In this document: positions 1 through 10,506 of the stretch, one piece after another
How positions within the stretch are numbered: the first letter of the stretch is position 1
Layout: each line of letters starts with the position of its first letter
Assembly: GCA_030148425.1 (NCBI GenBank)
Contig: JASBTM010000006.1
Location: forward strand, 1-64,000
Reading direction: 5' to 3'
Origin: Hyphomicrobium sp.
GTDB lineage: Bacteria; Pseudomonadota; Alphaproteobacteria; Rhizobiales; Hyphomicrobiaceae
DNA: 64,000 bases
Notes under the pieces: generated by a model
What the model was told of the DNA's origin: nothing
The model's database searches: none
Seen by the model: the letters and a program-made list of their open reading frames with translations, nothing else
Translations under genes and position numbers: made by a program

Positions 1-1
1 C

Positions 2-3000
2 ATCCTATCGACGCCGACGTCGGTGTTCGAAGGTGACATTCTCGCCAGCGTCATCCAGGGCGAACGCCAGATTGCTGCGCGGCCCACCGGCATCACCGAC
101 GGTTACAAGGCGACGCAGAACACGGCCGTGCTGGCTGGGCAACTCGTCGTCGGCAAGTACGGCGCGCTCGGCTATGCCGGGGGCTACAACAGCGACATCA
201 AGATCGGCAACGTCGCAACCATCACCGCCAGCATGAACGCATCGACGGCGCTAGCTTCAGATCGCGCCAACACCGTCTATCTCGATGCCGGCCATCTCTC
301 GGAGCAGAACCTCGGCGGCCTCGACCTCACGAGCACGAACGAGATCTCAGTCGATGCGCCGCTGACGCTCGCCAACGGGGCGCAGATCAACCTTGCCGCG
401 CCGAACGTCGCCATCAATGCCAACGTCACGGCGCATGGCGGCACGATGGCGGTCAGCAACTATATCAACGTGCTGCAGGAGCAAGGCCAGCTGCCGCAGG
501 GGCTGACGCTGCTCGATGCCCAAGGCAATGCCGGGATCGGCATCGGCAATACCGCCAATATCGATCTCACGGGCCTGTGGACGAATGCCACCGGCGATCC
601 ATCGCAGACGCGTCTCGCCTATCTCGACGGCGGCACGCTCACCGCCACGACGACGGGCGGCATCGACTTCGAAGCGGGCAGCGTCATCGACGTCTCCTCG
701 GGCGGCGCCATTCTTGCCACCGGCAAGACGCAGGGCGGCAAGGGCGGCAGCATCAGCCTGATCGCCAACGATTACCAGTACGCGACGAACTTCTTCACGT
801 CCGCGCGCAATGCGCCGTTGACGTTCGACGGCACGGTGCGCGGCTATGGCTTCAACGGCGGCGGCACGCTGACGCTGCAGGGCGCGCAGCAGATGGTGAT
901 CGGCGATGCAGCGCCTGCTGGCGCGCTGCGTCTCGATCCGTCGCTGTTTGCTTCGGGCTTTACGAGCTACGACCTCACCTCGGCCAACGGCATGACGATT
1001 GCCGACGGCACGACGCTGGCGCCGACGGTGCCGGTCTATCGCTTCTCGGATGCGAGCTATCGCGCGCCGAGCGGCACGCGGACAGCCGATGCCGCCGAGC
1101 TGTGGACGCCGCCGCTGTCGCTGGTCGATCCGCTGAAAAGCACCCTTACGCAACGGCCGGGAGCCGACCTGACGCTCGTTTCGACGCGCGGCGGCTTCAC
1201 GCTCGGCAACAACGCCGCGGTTGCCGTCGATCCCGGCCATGCCGTCAACATCTATGCTTACGGCCAGACCACGATCGATGGCGACATCTCGGCGCGTGGC
1301 GGCAAGATCCTCGTTGCCGGCGCGACGGAGTTCGGCAACCAGCAGCGGCGCACGCTGGGCGGCACCGGCCAGTTCTCGCTGACGCACTCGATCTGGATCG
1401 GCGATGGCGTGACGCTCGATGTCTCGGGCTATGCCGACACGGCGACGGATCTGCAGGGTCATGCCTTCGGCTCGGTCTCGGACGGCGGCACGATCGCGCT
1501 CGGCGGCGATAACGGCACCGCCAGCGATGCGTTCGTGATCGTGCGTCCCGGTGCAGTACTCGAAGCCTCCGGCGCTGCGGCGACGATCGATGTGCTCGAC
1601 GGCAACCGCTATACGCCGACCTTCGTTGCCAGCGACGGCGGCTCGATCGCGCTCAACTCCAACAGCGGTATCTACGTCGACGGAACCATGCATGCGGCAG
1701 CCGGCGGTGCAGGAGCGTGGGGCGGTACGCTGAGTATGAATCTGGTGAGTCGGATTTATTCTCCGACGCCCTTGAATTCACAATCACCGGATTCCATCGG
1801 GCCGATTCCGGACGCGCTGCGCAAGTTGCACAACATCGCCATCACTCAGCAGCGCGAGGCGAGCGGTCTCAGCAATAGTGCACAACCCGGGCAGGCTGAT
1901 GCGGGTCTTGTGATTGGCAACGCCTCGATCAGCGCCGACCAGATTGCACAAGGCGGCTTTGGATCACTGGCCCTCAAGACCTCTGACATGTTCGTCTTCA
2001 AAGGCGATCTCAATTTGTCTTTACCGCGCAGCCTGACGCTGTCGGGCGGCCTTCTTGTGGTCGACGATGCAACGCCGGACATCGCCGTCGCGCTTGCCGC
2101 GCCTTATGTGAAAATCAACGGCTTCCTTGAGCAAGGTGCAAAGGATGGATTTTACTACGCCAGCCTTTTCGGCGTTCTTGCCAGCAATAAACCTAGCCCG
2201 AGCAGCTTCTCGCTCACCGCTGATCTGCTCGACATCATGGGTGGCCTACGTTTCGGTGCCTCTGGCAATCAGGGCAGCGGGTATGTGAACTGGGGTCTAA
2301 GTTCTTCAGACCACGTCCTCAATCCGACTAACATCATCGACAAAGCCGGCTTTGCGCAGGTCAGTCTGACCAGCCGCGGTGATATCCGGCTTGGGAACGC
2401 ACGTACGAGCACGGGTACCGATACACTCGAAGGGTTTATCAAGACCGGTGGCGATCTTACTTTGACGGCTGCACAGATCTACCCGATGAGCGGAGCTGCC
2501 GTGACCCTTTACGCGGGACTTGTTTCGCCGTTGAGCGGGCGCGGGACATCTACGTCGACGGATTCTTTCGATACCACGACGCCCTGGGCGATCACGATTC
2601 GCCGTAGCTCTGATGACGTGCCGCAAACGCCAGCCTCGGTGTTTGGAAGTATTACCCTGACTGCACCGGTAATTGATCAAGGCGGTGTGGTCCGCGCGCC
2701 GCTTGGCGCCGTCAACTTTTACGGGGGCTTTGGAACCACCAGCGCGGTCACCTTCCGTGCTGGCAGCATCACGTCGGCGAGCGCAAACGGCCTGACCATG
2801 CCGTTTGGAGGCACCTCCGACGGCGTCAGCTATGATGGCGGTGGTACGCTGATCAATCTCGCAACAATGTTGAACGGCGACGCTGTCGTCGCCGGCGTCT
2901 CGGTGGCTGGGAACTCTATCGTTGCGGAACCCGGTTCGCTGCTCGACGTGTCCGGTGGTGGCACGCTTACTGGCGCCGGCTTCGTCTCCGGCCGCGGCGG

Positions 3001-6000
3001 TTCGGTCGATACGCTGAAGACACCGCTGATCAACTCGAATCCGGTTTATGCTTCGATCAGTGGTAAGAGCGATCAAGTCTATGCGATCGTTCCCGGCTAC
3101 GCTTCGTCCTATGCGCCGGTAATCGCAACCAACGGCGCTGGCGATCCCGCAATCGGCCAGCAGATCACGATCGCCAAGGGCGTCGCGGGTCTTCCCGCCG
3201 GGACATATACACTGCTGCCCTCGAGCTACGCGTTGCTGCCCGGTGCGTTCCGAGTCGAATTGGGTAAGACCGGCCCTACGCTCGTGTCGCCGGTCGCCAT
3301 GCCGAACGGCTCTATGGTCGCTTCGGGATATCTCGGTGTTTCGAACACCGGCATCGCCGATGCTCTGCCGACGCAAATCGTGCTCTCGGGTGGCAAGGCC
3401 GTACGCAGTTACTCGCAATATAACGAGACCAGTTACGCTGATTTCGCGCGCAGCCAGGCAGCACTGTTCGGCAACGTGCGGCCACGGCTGCCGGCCGATG
3501 GCGGCGTCCTGCAGATCGGCATCGGCGCGTCGGATGGAGTGACGCAATCGGTGAAATTCGCCGGCACCGCGAAGTTCGATCCGGTCAATGACGGCATCGC
3601 CGGCAGCTTGCTGGTTACTTCGTCCGCGTATAACGGCATCATCGATATTACCGCGCCGGGCGCCGCACCGATCATTGGCCACGCCACCATCTCTGCAGAC
3701 GATCTGAACGCGTTTCACGCCGCGTCTCTGTTTCTTGGCGGCGGGTTCATCTATACCGCGCCGGGCACCACCTCGGGCGGGGTTGAGGTTAGCGGCGTCA
3801 CGCTGACCCCGAGAATTGTCGGCATCGATTCGGCGATCAACTTGCTAGATGGCGCACAACTGCAGGCGGGGCAGGTTTTCCTCATCGGGAACTCGATCAC
3901 CGTGGCAAGCGGTGCTGCGATCGACACGCGCGGTCAGAGCAACGCCGGGATCAATTCCGGCCTTGGCTATGCGTTCCGCGGCGGAAACTTCCTTGCAGTT
4001 ACCAATGGGCGACTGAACTTCCTTCCGCCAACGGGAACCGTAAGCAATAGCATGACCATCGCTAGCGGTGCTTCTCTGCTGACCGAAGGCGGTATCGTGA
4101 TCGGCGCGTCGGGCTCGCTCGCCATGGGCGACGTAAATTTCGGAGCGCGCTATCTCGCCGTCGCGCTGAATACGATCAATGCCGGCGACCCGGCAGCGCT
4201 GTCGGCCGCGCAGGCCGCAGGTGTGCTGCCGACCGGATGGACGCTCAGCCAGGCCGCGCTCGATCGGCTGCTGCGGCCGTCCTCGACTGCTGGCGTTCCA
4301 GCGCTCGAGCAGCTCAAGCTGACCGTGGGTGGTTCGATTAATATGTTCGGCAACGTCACCCTCGATGCGCGCAGCCAGTCGGATGATGGCGTTGAATTCG
4401 TGCTCAACACACCCGCCATCTATGGGCTCGGCACATCGGCGGATACGGCCGCCATCGTCGCCGATCGTCTGGTTTGGAACGGCATCCGCACCGGCTACTT
4501 CAATGGCACGCCGCATTACGGGGTGCAGCCGCCCGCAGCCATTACTCCCAATGGCGCGGGCACAGGCGCCGGCAATCTCGTTTTGCAGGCACAGGACATT
4601 ACCTTTGGCTATGACAAGGACAGCCGCCAGACCGATGGCGTCACGCTGGATCGCATCGCGGTCGGCTTTGCCAATGTCGCGGTCAACGCTACGAGCCGGA
4701 TCACCGGCAATAGCGACGGCACACTGTCAGTCGGCCTTAGCAAGGATTCGTCCGGCAAACTGATCGGGAGCAATCTCACCCTGACGACGCCTTTGATTAC
4801 TGCCGAGGCCGGTTCGACGATCGACTATAAGGCCGGTGGTACCATCCGCGTCGTGACGCCCTCTGGTGTCGCGCCGTCCGAAACATCGGTCGTTGCCGAC
4901 CAGGGGGGCACCTTATCGTTCAACGGCGATAGCGTGTTCGTCGATACGGCCTTCGCGCTGCCAAGCGGAAAGCTGACGCTCACCGCTACGAACGACATCG
5001 TACTCGGCGGCAATGCACGGGTTGATCTCGCCGGCCGCAAAATAGCGTTCTACGACGTCAACAAATATGGCTGGGGCGGCGATTTGGTGATGCAGAGCGC
5101 CAATGGCAGCATCAAGCAGACGGCTGGATCGCTGATCGACGTGTCCGCAACCTACAACCAAGCCGGCTCGATCGCTGCCGTCGCCGATGATGGCTCTATC
5201 GCGTTGAATGGCACGCTGCGCGGCAGCGCCATCGATGAGGCGCAGAGCGGAACGATCGCACTGCGCGCTGCGAATCTGGGCGATTTCTCCGCGCTAAATA
5301 CGATGCTGAACCAGACCGGCTTCTTCGCCAGCCGCGCCTTTGTGCTCAAACAGGGCGACCTCGTGGTTGGCGACGGCGTGCGCGCGCATGCGGTTTCGAT
5401 CTCCGTCGATAATGGCAGCCTCGCCATCAACGGCACCATCGACGCGTCTGGCCAAAAGCCTGGCAGCATCCGGCTCGCGGCGCGCGACGATCTCACGCTA
5501 GCTTCTACGGCTGTCCTCGATACGCACAGCACGGTTCTGCAGACTGACAGCCACGGCGCGCCGATCGAGGCCAACAACACCGCGCATGTCGATCTGACGT
5601 CGTCGCAGGGTTGGGTTAATCTCAACGCCGACGCAACCATCGACATTCGCTCTGCGGATGGCGTCGCGCGCGGCAAGCTCGAGATAAACGCGCAGCGTCT
5701 TGGTTCAGGTAGCAGCGCCACAGGTTCCGACGCGCCGGACAACGCGACCGGCAACGACATCGCGATCTCGGCTGCGGGGCCGCTCAATATCCGTGGCGCG
5801 GCGAGCATCGCGCTCAACGGCTTCGCCACCTACACCAACGCTCCCGCTGATCCCGACGACGCCAATGGCCAGATCGTCAATCAGGACTGGCTAGATCTGA
5901 TCCATCAGGACTCGACTGCTTTTTACGATGGCGCACTTGCCAACTCGGACCTGCAAAACCGCATCGCAGGGCTGAAGGCCTACGGCAATGCCTTCCATAT

Positions 6001-9000
6001 GCGCCCCGGTGTTACGATTGCCAGCAAGACTCCCGACGGCAATCTCACCAGCAAGGGCGATCTCGACTTCTCGAACTATCGCTATGGCACGGGCGCCGAC
6101 ACGCTCAACCACACCGGTGCGGGTGAAGTGGGTATCGTCAACTTCCGCGCAGGCGGCACGCTCACGGTCAAGGGCAGCATCAATGATGGCTTCACGCCGC
6201 CGCCGGTCTCGCCCGATGCCTTGACCACGTTGTTTTCGGGAACACTAGGCTCGGACTATACGGTAACGACAGCCGGTGTGACGCTGGGTGCAGGTTGGAT
6301 TATTGGCGGAACCTTCGACGACTCGGCTCCTGCCTTTACGCTCCCTGTTCCACTATCCTTGGGCGAGAATCCAGTTCTTCTCTTTGAGGCCACGGAGAAT
6401 CACCCTCTTCCCATCGACATTCCGATTGCATCTGATTTCACGATCCCGTGGAATCTCACGCTGCTAGGCGGGGACATTCGTGCTGCCGACGGCCACGTAT
6501 TGTACCAAGCCGGAACTCCGCTCTCCGGCGGCACGGTCATTCCCGCGGGCAGCGTACTCGGTGCGGGAATTCACGACATCGGCTTGGCGGTGGGAGTTTT
6601 GCCGGCGCTGACGGAGTGGCCGGCCAATACCGACCTGACGCTGTTGCTCGGTAACACGGTCACGCAGTCCACCACATTGCCTGTGGGCACCGTTTTGCCG
6701 TACTACATATCGCTCACCGATATCACCTTGACTGGACCGGGCGACCGCAAGGTCTGGGCGACCTCCGCGATGCAGACGCCCGGCGCGCAGTCGTGGTCGA
6801 TGCGGTTGGTCGGTGGTGCCGATCTCACTGGGGCTGACGCGCGCGCGTTGCAAGCCACGACGCGGCTTGCAACCGGCACCGGCAACGTCGTTCTGAGCGA
6901 TCCCTTCACAGTCAACCTGCTCGGCTCGGGAACGTCGAGCGCCGGCGTCAGCGTGGTGCGCACCGGCACCGGCAATCTGGAAATTCTCGCCGGCGGAAGC
7001 TACCGGCAGGACTCGCCATACGGCGTCTACACGGCGGGCACAGCGATCGCTGTCGATGACGCCTATAACGTGGGTCGGGCACTCGCTTCGGATGGCACCG
7101 TGCTTGGTAGCATTTCCAATCCGAACAATGCCGCCTACGAGGACACGCTGAATCCGCAGCGCATATACTACACCGAGAACGGCGGCGATTTCCTGCTGAT
7201 GGCCCAAGGCAACATCGGAGGTAATCTGAAAGGGAGCACCGCGAACGGAGAAGAGTCGGCTAATATCGGTAACTGGCTTCTTCGTCAGGGCGGCGACGGC
7301 CAAGCCACCGGGTGGGGCATCAATTTCGGCAGCTACGTCGGCAATATTGACGCGGGCGGACCGCATCTCGACCTCGATGCCTTCTCCGGCATGGGCGCGC
7401 TCGGTGGCGGCAATGTCACCTTGAAGGCTGGCGGCGATATCGGCGATGGCGGACAGGGCGTTGTGGTGGCAATCGGCGGCAGCGGCCGGGTGACGACGGA
7501 TGGCAAGCTGATCCAGACCGGCGGCGGCACGCTGTCAGTCGTGGCTGGCGGTAACGTCGGCACCGGCGGCAATCAGTTTGTCAACCTGCGCGGCGACACT
7601 GCGGTTGCGGCCGGCGATTTCGGCAGCCTTGTCGGCAGGGACTACGGATATAACGGACTTTCCGATCCGCGGCCGCTCGACCCGTTAAAGAGCTTCGGTA
7701 CGTTCGCTGCGGCCGGTGGCTCCTTCGCGCCCGGCGACGGTGCGATTGCCGTGCGTGCGCGTGGCGACCTGGCGATGGGCGCTATCGACGATCCGGGCCG
7801 CGTCCCTCTCGGTCAGGAAACCGACGGCGGAGCGGCCGGCGTCAGCGGCTCGACCTGGTTCACGCTGTGGACCGGCCGCACCGCGGTCGATCTGATGGCC
7901 GCCGGTGGCGATGCGTCGCCTTTGTCGCCGATTCAATCCACACAGTTCCTGCCGTCGTTGCTGCGGGTCGCCGCGGCCAGCGGCAGCATTTTCCTGACAC
8001 CGGCCAGTAATGGCGTATCGCTAATGATGCCGTCGCCAGACGGTGAGTTGCAATTGCTGGCGCGAGGTTCGGTCATCGCGGATTATACGCAAGCCGCTGT
8101 CGGTCCGTTGTCGACATCGGTCGCGAGCATTGCGACGCCGCTCCGACCCGCCTGGGTTAAGCACGCTTTCGTTCGGCAGGCTGATACCGTGCTCGATTCC
8201 AATCTCTGGGCCGCGCAGGCTGGCTTGCTTGATCAATCGGGCGGTCCGAGCACTTATATGGGTAGGCTGTTCGCATTCGGGCCAAACACCATCACCGATG
8301 CGAGTGCCGCTAGCGATGGCGTCAAGTCGCTCATCTACGCAGTGAATGGCGACGTCACCGGTCTGCGCTATGGTGAGATTTACCGGGATCCTCAGATCGG
8401 CGCCAGCGTGCCCGAGTACTACCGCGCTGCGAAGCCGGTCGACATTCTGGCCGGCGGCGATATCGTCAATATCGGTGGACTGATCCTCCATGCCGATCTC
8501 ACCGACGTCTCCACGATCGCTGCGGGTGGCGACGTGATCTACGCCGGAACGAATGTGGGCTACAGCGCCGGCGGCACGTCCGCATTCGCGGCCGGTCTTC
8601 AGATTGCGGGTCCAGGCACGCTCGAAATCACTGCCGGCAAGAACATTTATCAGGGCTCCAGCGCCAGCATCGAGAGTATCGGCGCGAAGGTCGCCGGTGA
8701 CACGCGGCTTGGCGCGAGTATCGTCCTGCAAGCGGGCGCTAGTGAAGGCGCGCCGGGCGTCGGCCAGGTTGATTGGACGACTTTCGCCAAGCTTTATCTC
8801 GATCCCGCCAACCAGGCCGGGGACGGTCCGCTGGCGGATCAGCCGGGCAAGGTGGCGAAGACTTACAACGACGAATTGGTGGGGTGGCTGAAGGCTCGTT
8901 TTGGATACACCGGATCGACGCAGGATGCGCTCGGCTATTTCCTCGGTCTTCCTGCCGCGCAGCAACGCATTTTCCTGCGGCAAGTCTATTACGCCGAACT

Positions 9001-9991
9001 GACGGCCAGCGGTCGCGAATACAACGACGAAACGGGACCGCGTCCCGGATCGTATCTACGCGGCCGTAACGTCATCGCGGCGTTATTCCCCGGCAAAGGC
9101 GGAACGTATGATGGCGATATCACGATGTTCAGCGCCTACGATTCGAACAAAACAAAGGTGCTCAGCGGTTCCGTGCACACCGACTTCGGCGGCGACATCC
9201 AGTTCCTCTCTCCAGGCGGCGGTGTAACTATCGGCACTGAAGGGATAGCTCCGGGTGCGGATGCCGGTTTGATCACACAGGGGCAGGGCAACATCCAGAT
9301 CTATTCGAAGGATAGTGTTCTGCTTGGCCTGTCGCGCATTCTCACGACGTTTGGTGGCAACATCCTGGCATGGTCGGCTGAGGGCGACATCAACGCCGGC
9401 CGCGGCTCGAAGACGACGGTGATCTTCACGCCGCCGAAGCTCGTCTACGACATCTATGGACGTGCGACGCTGGCCCCGCAGGTGCCGTCATCGGGCGCAG
9501 GTATCGCCACCCTCAACCCGATACCGGAAGTGCCACCGGGAGACATCGACTTGATCGCGCCGCTCGGCACGATCGATGCCGGCGAAGCGGGCATCCGCGT
9601 GTCGGGGAACGTCAACCTCGCAGCGCTTCAGATCGTCAACGCGGCAAACATCCAAGTTCAGGGTGCCACGAGCGGCATCCCAGTCGTGCAGCCACCAAAT
9701 GTTTCGGGGTTGACGCAGGCGACGAACACGGCAAGCGCGACGACGAAAGACACTTTGCCCTCAGGCAATCAAGCGCCCGCTGAGCAGCCGTCGATCATCA
9801 TTGTCGAGGTCGTTGGCTATGGCGGGGGAGATGGAAGTGAGCCTTCACAGGATGACAAGAGGCGGAAGGCCAATGGAAAGCAAAGCTATAACACAAATAG
9901 CGTTATTCAGATGGTCGGAAATGGAGCGTTAACGGATACACAAAAGCGGGCGCTCACGCAGCGCGAAATAAGAGCACTTGCAGATCAATAG
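2..9991 (+). CDS. Filamentous haemagglutinin-family exoprotein (5' partial)
   Basis: The frame is open from base 2, so the start, signal peptide and secretion domain lie upstream of the window; about 3,330 codons are visible. The protein is rich in Gly, Thr, Asn, Asp and Ala, with endless short beta-strand repeats of the type GGSIAL, GGDITL and NGTIDASG, as expected for a right-handed beta-helix stalk. The C-terminal part carries segments typical of the large FHA-like proteins with a DUF3739 end (for example GEAGIRVSGNVNLAAL near codon 3,195), then a charged, less GC-rich tail. Such proteins are usually exported by two-partner secretion and act in adhesion or contact. No TpsB/ShlB-like transporter is in the window, so the partner would have to lie upstream. 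Family assignment is good; the ligand is unknown. Confidence 0.85.
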   Translation: MLSTPTSVFEGDILASVIQGERQIAARPTGITDGYKATQNTAVLAGQLVVGKYGALGYAGGYNSDIKIGNVATITASMNASTALASDRANTVYLDAGHLSEQNLGGLDLTSTNEISVDAPLTLANGAQINLAAPNVAINANVTAHGGTMAVSNYINVLQEQGQLPQGLTLLDAQGNAGIGIGNTANIDLTGLWTNATGDPSQTRLAYLDGGTLTATTTGGIDFEAGSVIDVSSGGAILATGKTQGGKGGSISLIANDYQYATNFFTSARNAPLTFDGTVRGYGFNGGGTLTLQGAQQMVIGDAAPAGALRLDPSLFASGFTSYDLTSANGMTIADGTTLAPTVPVYRFSDASYRAPSGTRTADAAELWTPPLSLVDPLKSTLTQRPGADLTLVSTRGGFTLGNNAAVAVDPGHAVNIYAYGQTTIDGDISARGGKILVAGATEFGNQQRRTLGGTGQFSLTHSIWIGDGVTLDVSGYADTATDLQGHAFGSVSDGGTIALGGDNGTASDAFVIVRPGAVLEASGAAATIDVLDGNRYTPTFVASDGGSIALNSNSGIYVDGTMHAAAGGAGAWGGTLSMNLVSRIYSPTPLNSQSPDSIGPIPDALRKLHNIAITQQREASGLSNSAQPGQADAGLVIGNASISADQIAQGGFGSLALKTSDMFVFKGDLNLSLPRSLTLSGGLLVVDDATPDIAVALAAPYVKINGFLEQGAKDGFYYASLFGVLASNKPSPSSFSLTADLLDIMGGLRFGASGNQGSGYVNWGLSSSDHVLNPTNIIDKAGFAQVSLTSRGDIRLGNARTSTGTDTLEGFIKTGGDLTLTAAQIYPMSGAAVTLYAGLVSPLSGRGTSTSTDSFDTTTPWAITIRRSSDDVPQTPASVFGSITLTAPVIDQGGVVRAPLGAVNFYGGFGTTSAVTFRAGSITSASANGLTMPFGGTSDGVSYDGGGTLINLATMLNGDAVVAGVSVAGNSIVAEPGSLLDVSGGGTLTGAGFVSGRGGSVDTLKTPLINSNPVYASISGKSDQVYAIVPGYASSYAPVIATNGAGDPAIGQQITIAKGVAGLPAGTYTLLPSSYALLPGAFRVELGKTGPTLVSPVAMPNGSMVASGYLGVSNTGIADALPTQIVLSGGKAVRSYSQYNETSYADFARSQAALFGNVRPRLPADGGVLQIGIGASDGVTQSVKFAGTAKFDPVNDGIAGSLLVTSSAYNGIIDITAPGAAPIIGHATISADDLNAFHAASLFLGGGFIYTAPGTTSGGVEVSGVTLTPRIVGIDSAINLLDGAQLQAGQVFLIGNSITVASGAAIDTRGQSNAGINSGLGYAFRGGNFLAVTNGRLNFLPPTGTVSNSMTIASGASLLTEGGIVIGASGSLAMGDVNFGARYLAVALNTINAGDPAALSAAQAAGVLPTGWTLSQAALDRLLRPSSTAGVPALEQLKLTVGGSINMFGNVTLDARSQSDDGVEFVLNTPAIYGLGTSADTAAIVADRLVWNGIRTGYFNGTPHYGVQPPAAITPNGAGTGAGNLVLQAQDITFGYDKDSRQTDGVTLDRIAVGFANVAVNATSRITGNSDGTLSVGLSKDSSGKLIGSNLTLTTPLITAEAGSTIDYKAGGTIRVVTPSGVAPSETSVVADQGGTLSFNGDSVFVDTAFALPSGKLTLTATNDIVLGGNARVDLAGRKIAFYDVNKYGWGGDLVMQSANGSIKQTAGSLIDVSATYNQAGSIAAVADDGSIALNGTLRGSAIDEAQSGTIALRAANLGDFSALNTMLNQTGFFASRAFVLKQGDLVVGDGVRAHAVSISVDNGSLAINGTIDASGQKPGSIRLAARDDLTLASTAVLDTHSTVLQTDSHGAPIEANNTAHVDLTSSQGWVNLNADATIDIRSADGVARGKLEINAQRLGSGSSATGSDAPDNATGNDIAISAAGPLNIRGAASIALNGFATYTNAPADPDDANGQIVNQDWLDLIHQDSTAFYDGALANSDLQNRIAGLKAYGNAFHMRPGVTIASKTPDGNLTSKGDLDFSNYRYGTGADTLNHTGAGEVGIVNFRAGGTLTVKGSINDGFTPPPVSPDALTTLFSGTLGSDYTVTTAGVTLGAGWIIGGTFDDSAPAFTLPVPLSLGENPVLLFEATENHPLPIDIPIASDFTIPWNLTLLGGDIRAADGHVLYQAGTPLSGGTVIPAGSVLGAGIHDIGLAVGVLPALTEWPANTDLTLLLGNTVTQSTTLPVGTVLPYYISLTDITLTGPGDRKVWATSAMQTPGAQSWSMRLVGGADLTGADARALQATTRLATGTGNVVLSDPFTVNLLGSGTSSAGVSVVRTGTGNLEILAGGSYRQDSPYGVYTAGTAIAVDDAYNVGRALASDGTVLGSISNPNNAAYEDTLNPQRIYYTENGGDFLLMAQGNIGGNLKGSTANGEESANIGNWLLRQGGDGQATGWGINFGSYVGNIDAGGPHLDLDAFSGMGALGGGNVTLKAGGDIGDGGQGVVVAIGGSGRVTTDGKLIQTGGGTLSVVAGGNVGTGGNQFVNLRGDTAVAAGDFGSLVGRDYGYNGLSDPRPLDPLKSFGTFAAAGGSFAPGDGAIAVRARGDLAMGAIDDPGRVPLGQETDGGAAGVSGSTWFTLWTGRTAVDLMAAGGDASPLSPIQSTQFLPSLLRVAAASGSIFLTPASNGVSLMMPSPDGELQLLARGSVIADYTQAAVGPLSTSVASIATPLRPAWVKHAFVRQADTVLDSNLWAAQAGLLDQSGGPSTYMGRLFAFGPNTITDASAASDGVKSLIYAVNGDVTGLRYGEIYRDPQIGASVPEYYRAAKPVDILAGGDIVNIGGLILHADLTDVSTIAAGGDVIYAGTNVGYSAGGTSAFAAGLQIAGPGTLEITAGKNIYQGSSASIESIGAKVAGDTRLGASIVLQAGASEGAPGVGQVDWTTFAKLYLDPANQAGDGPLADQPGKVAKTYNDELVGWLKARFGYTGSTQDALGYFLGLPAAQQRIFLRQVYYAELTASGREYNDETGPRPGSYLRGRNVIAALFPGKGGTYDGDITMFSAYDSNKTKVLSGSVHTDFGGDIQFLSPGGGVTIGTEGIAPGADAGLITQGQGNIQIYSKDSVLLGLSRILTTFGGNILAWSAEGDINAGRGSKTTVIFTPPKLVYDIYGRATLAPQVPSSGAGIATLNPIPEVPPGDIDLIAPLGTIDAGEAGIRVSGNVNLAALQIVNAANIQVQGATSGIPVVQPPNVSGLTQATNTASATTKDTLPSGNQAPAEQPSIIIVEVVGYGGGDGSEPSQDDKRRKANGKQSYNTNSVIQMVGNGALTDTQKRALTQREIRALADQ

Positions 9992-10075
9992 GCGTCAAGG
10001 CTCTATTTTTGTTCCCCTGATAGTGAGAAATGAGCGAAAATCCAAACGTGTTCGATGAATATTGGGATGATAGTT

Positions 10076-10477
10076 TTAGCGGCATAACGTGCGTCCTAAC
10101 TTCAATATCGGCTGAACGAATGGTATGCGATCGAGGTCATGAGAAAGATCTACATCTGACGGTGGCAGCTCCCCTGTAAGCGGATCTAGTATGCAATGGG
10201 TACCACCTAGCCGATCATGCTGCGGCGAAATTCCGCTTTTGGGATGAGGCGGTCCTGCAGTCAGTCTCCTTTGCCGAGAAAGCTGACATCGTGCTTTCTT
10301 CCGGTTCAGGTCGAGCGCTTCTACAATCACGTTCATAGAGCCTCGATGAACTGACGTTGACATAAGCCAACTTAGATGTCCCGGGAGACAGGTTTTACCC
10401 GCCAAAGATTGTTCGTCGAATCCCATTGCCGTTTGGGCTACGTCTTTCTCTGAGCCAAGATAGATCTTCGCGGTCAT
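10076..10477 (-). CDS. Doubtful hypothetical ORF (possible gene remnant)
   Basis: This is a 133-codon open frame in the otherwise gene-poor stretch 9992-10506. I recognise no domain. Its second half (many Pro, His and Arg residues) reads like a wrong frame. Nearby frames contain short basic stretches that could be the debris of a small regulatory domain, but this cannot be shown. It has no convincing ribosome binding site. It may be non-coding, and is listed only because nothing else explains the interval. Confidence 0.15.
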   Translation of the reverse strand: MTAKIYLGSEKDVAQTAMGFDEQSLAGKTCLPGHLSWLMSTSVHRGSMNVIVEALDLNRKKARCQLSRQRRLTAGPPHPKSGISPQHDRLGGTHCILDPLTGELPPSDVDLSHDLDRIPFVQPILKLGRTLCR

Positions 10478-10506
10478 TCATCATACGGGGCGCTTTCCGC
10501 CGGATA

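Noticed and set aside
2306-3718. Minus-strand frame of 470 codons inside the giant exoprotein gene
   Set aside because: The plus-strand beta-helix repeats continue unbroken through it; the minus translation is Arg/Gly/Asp-rich without family features.
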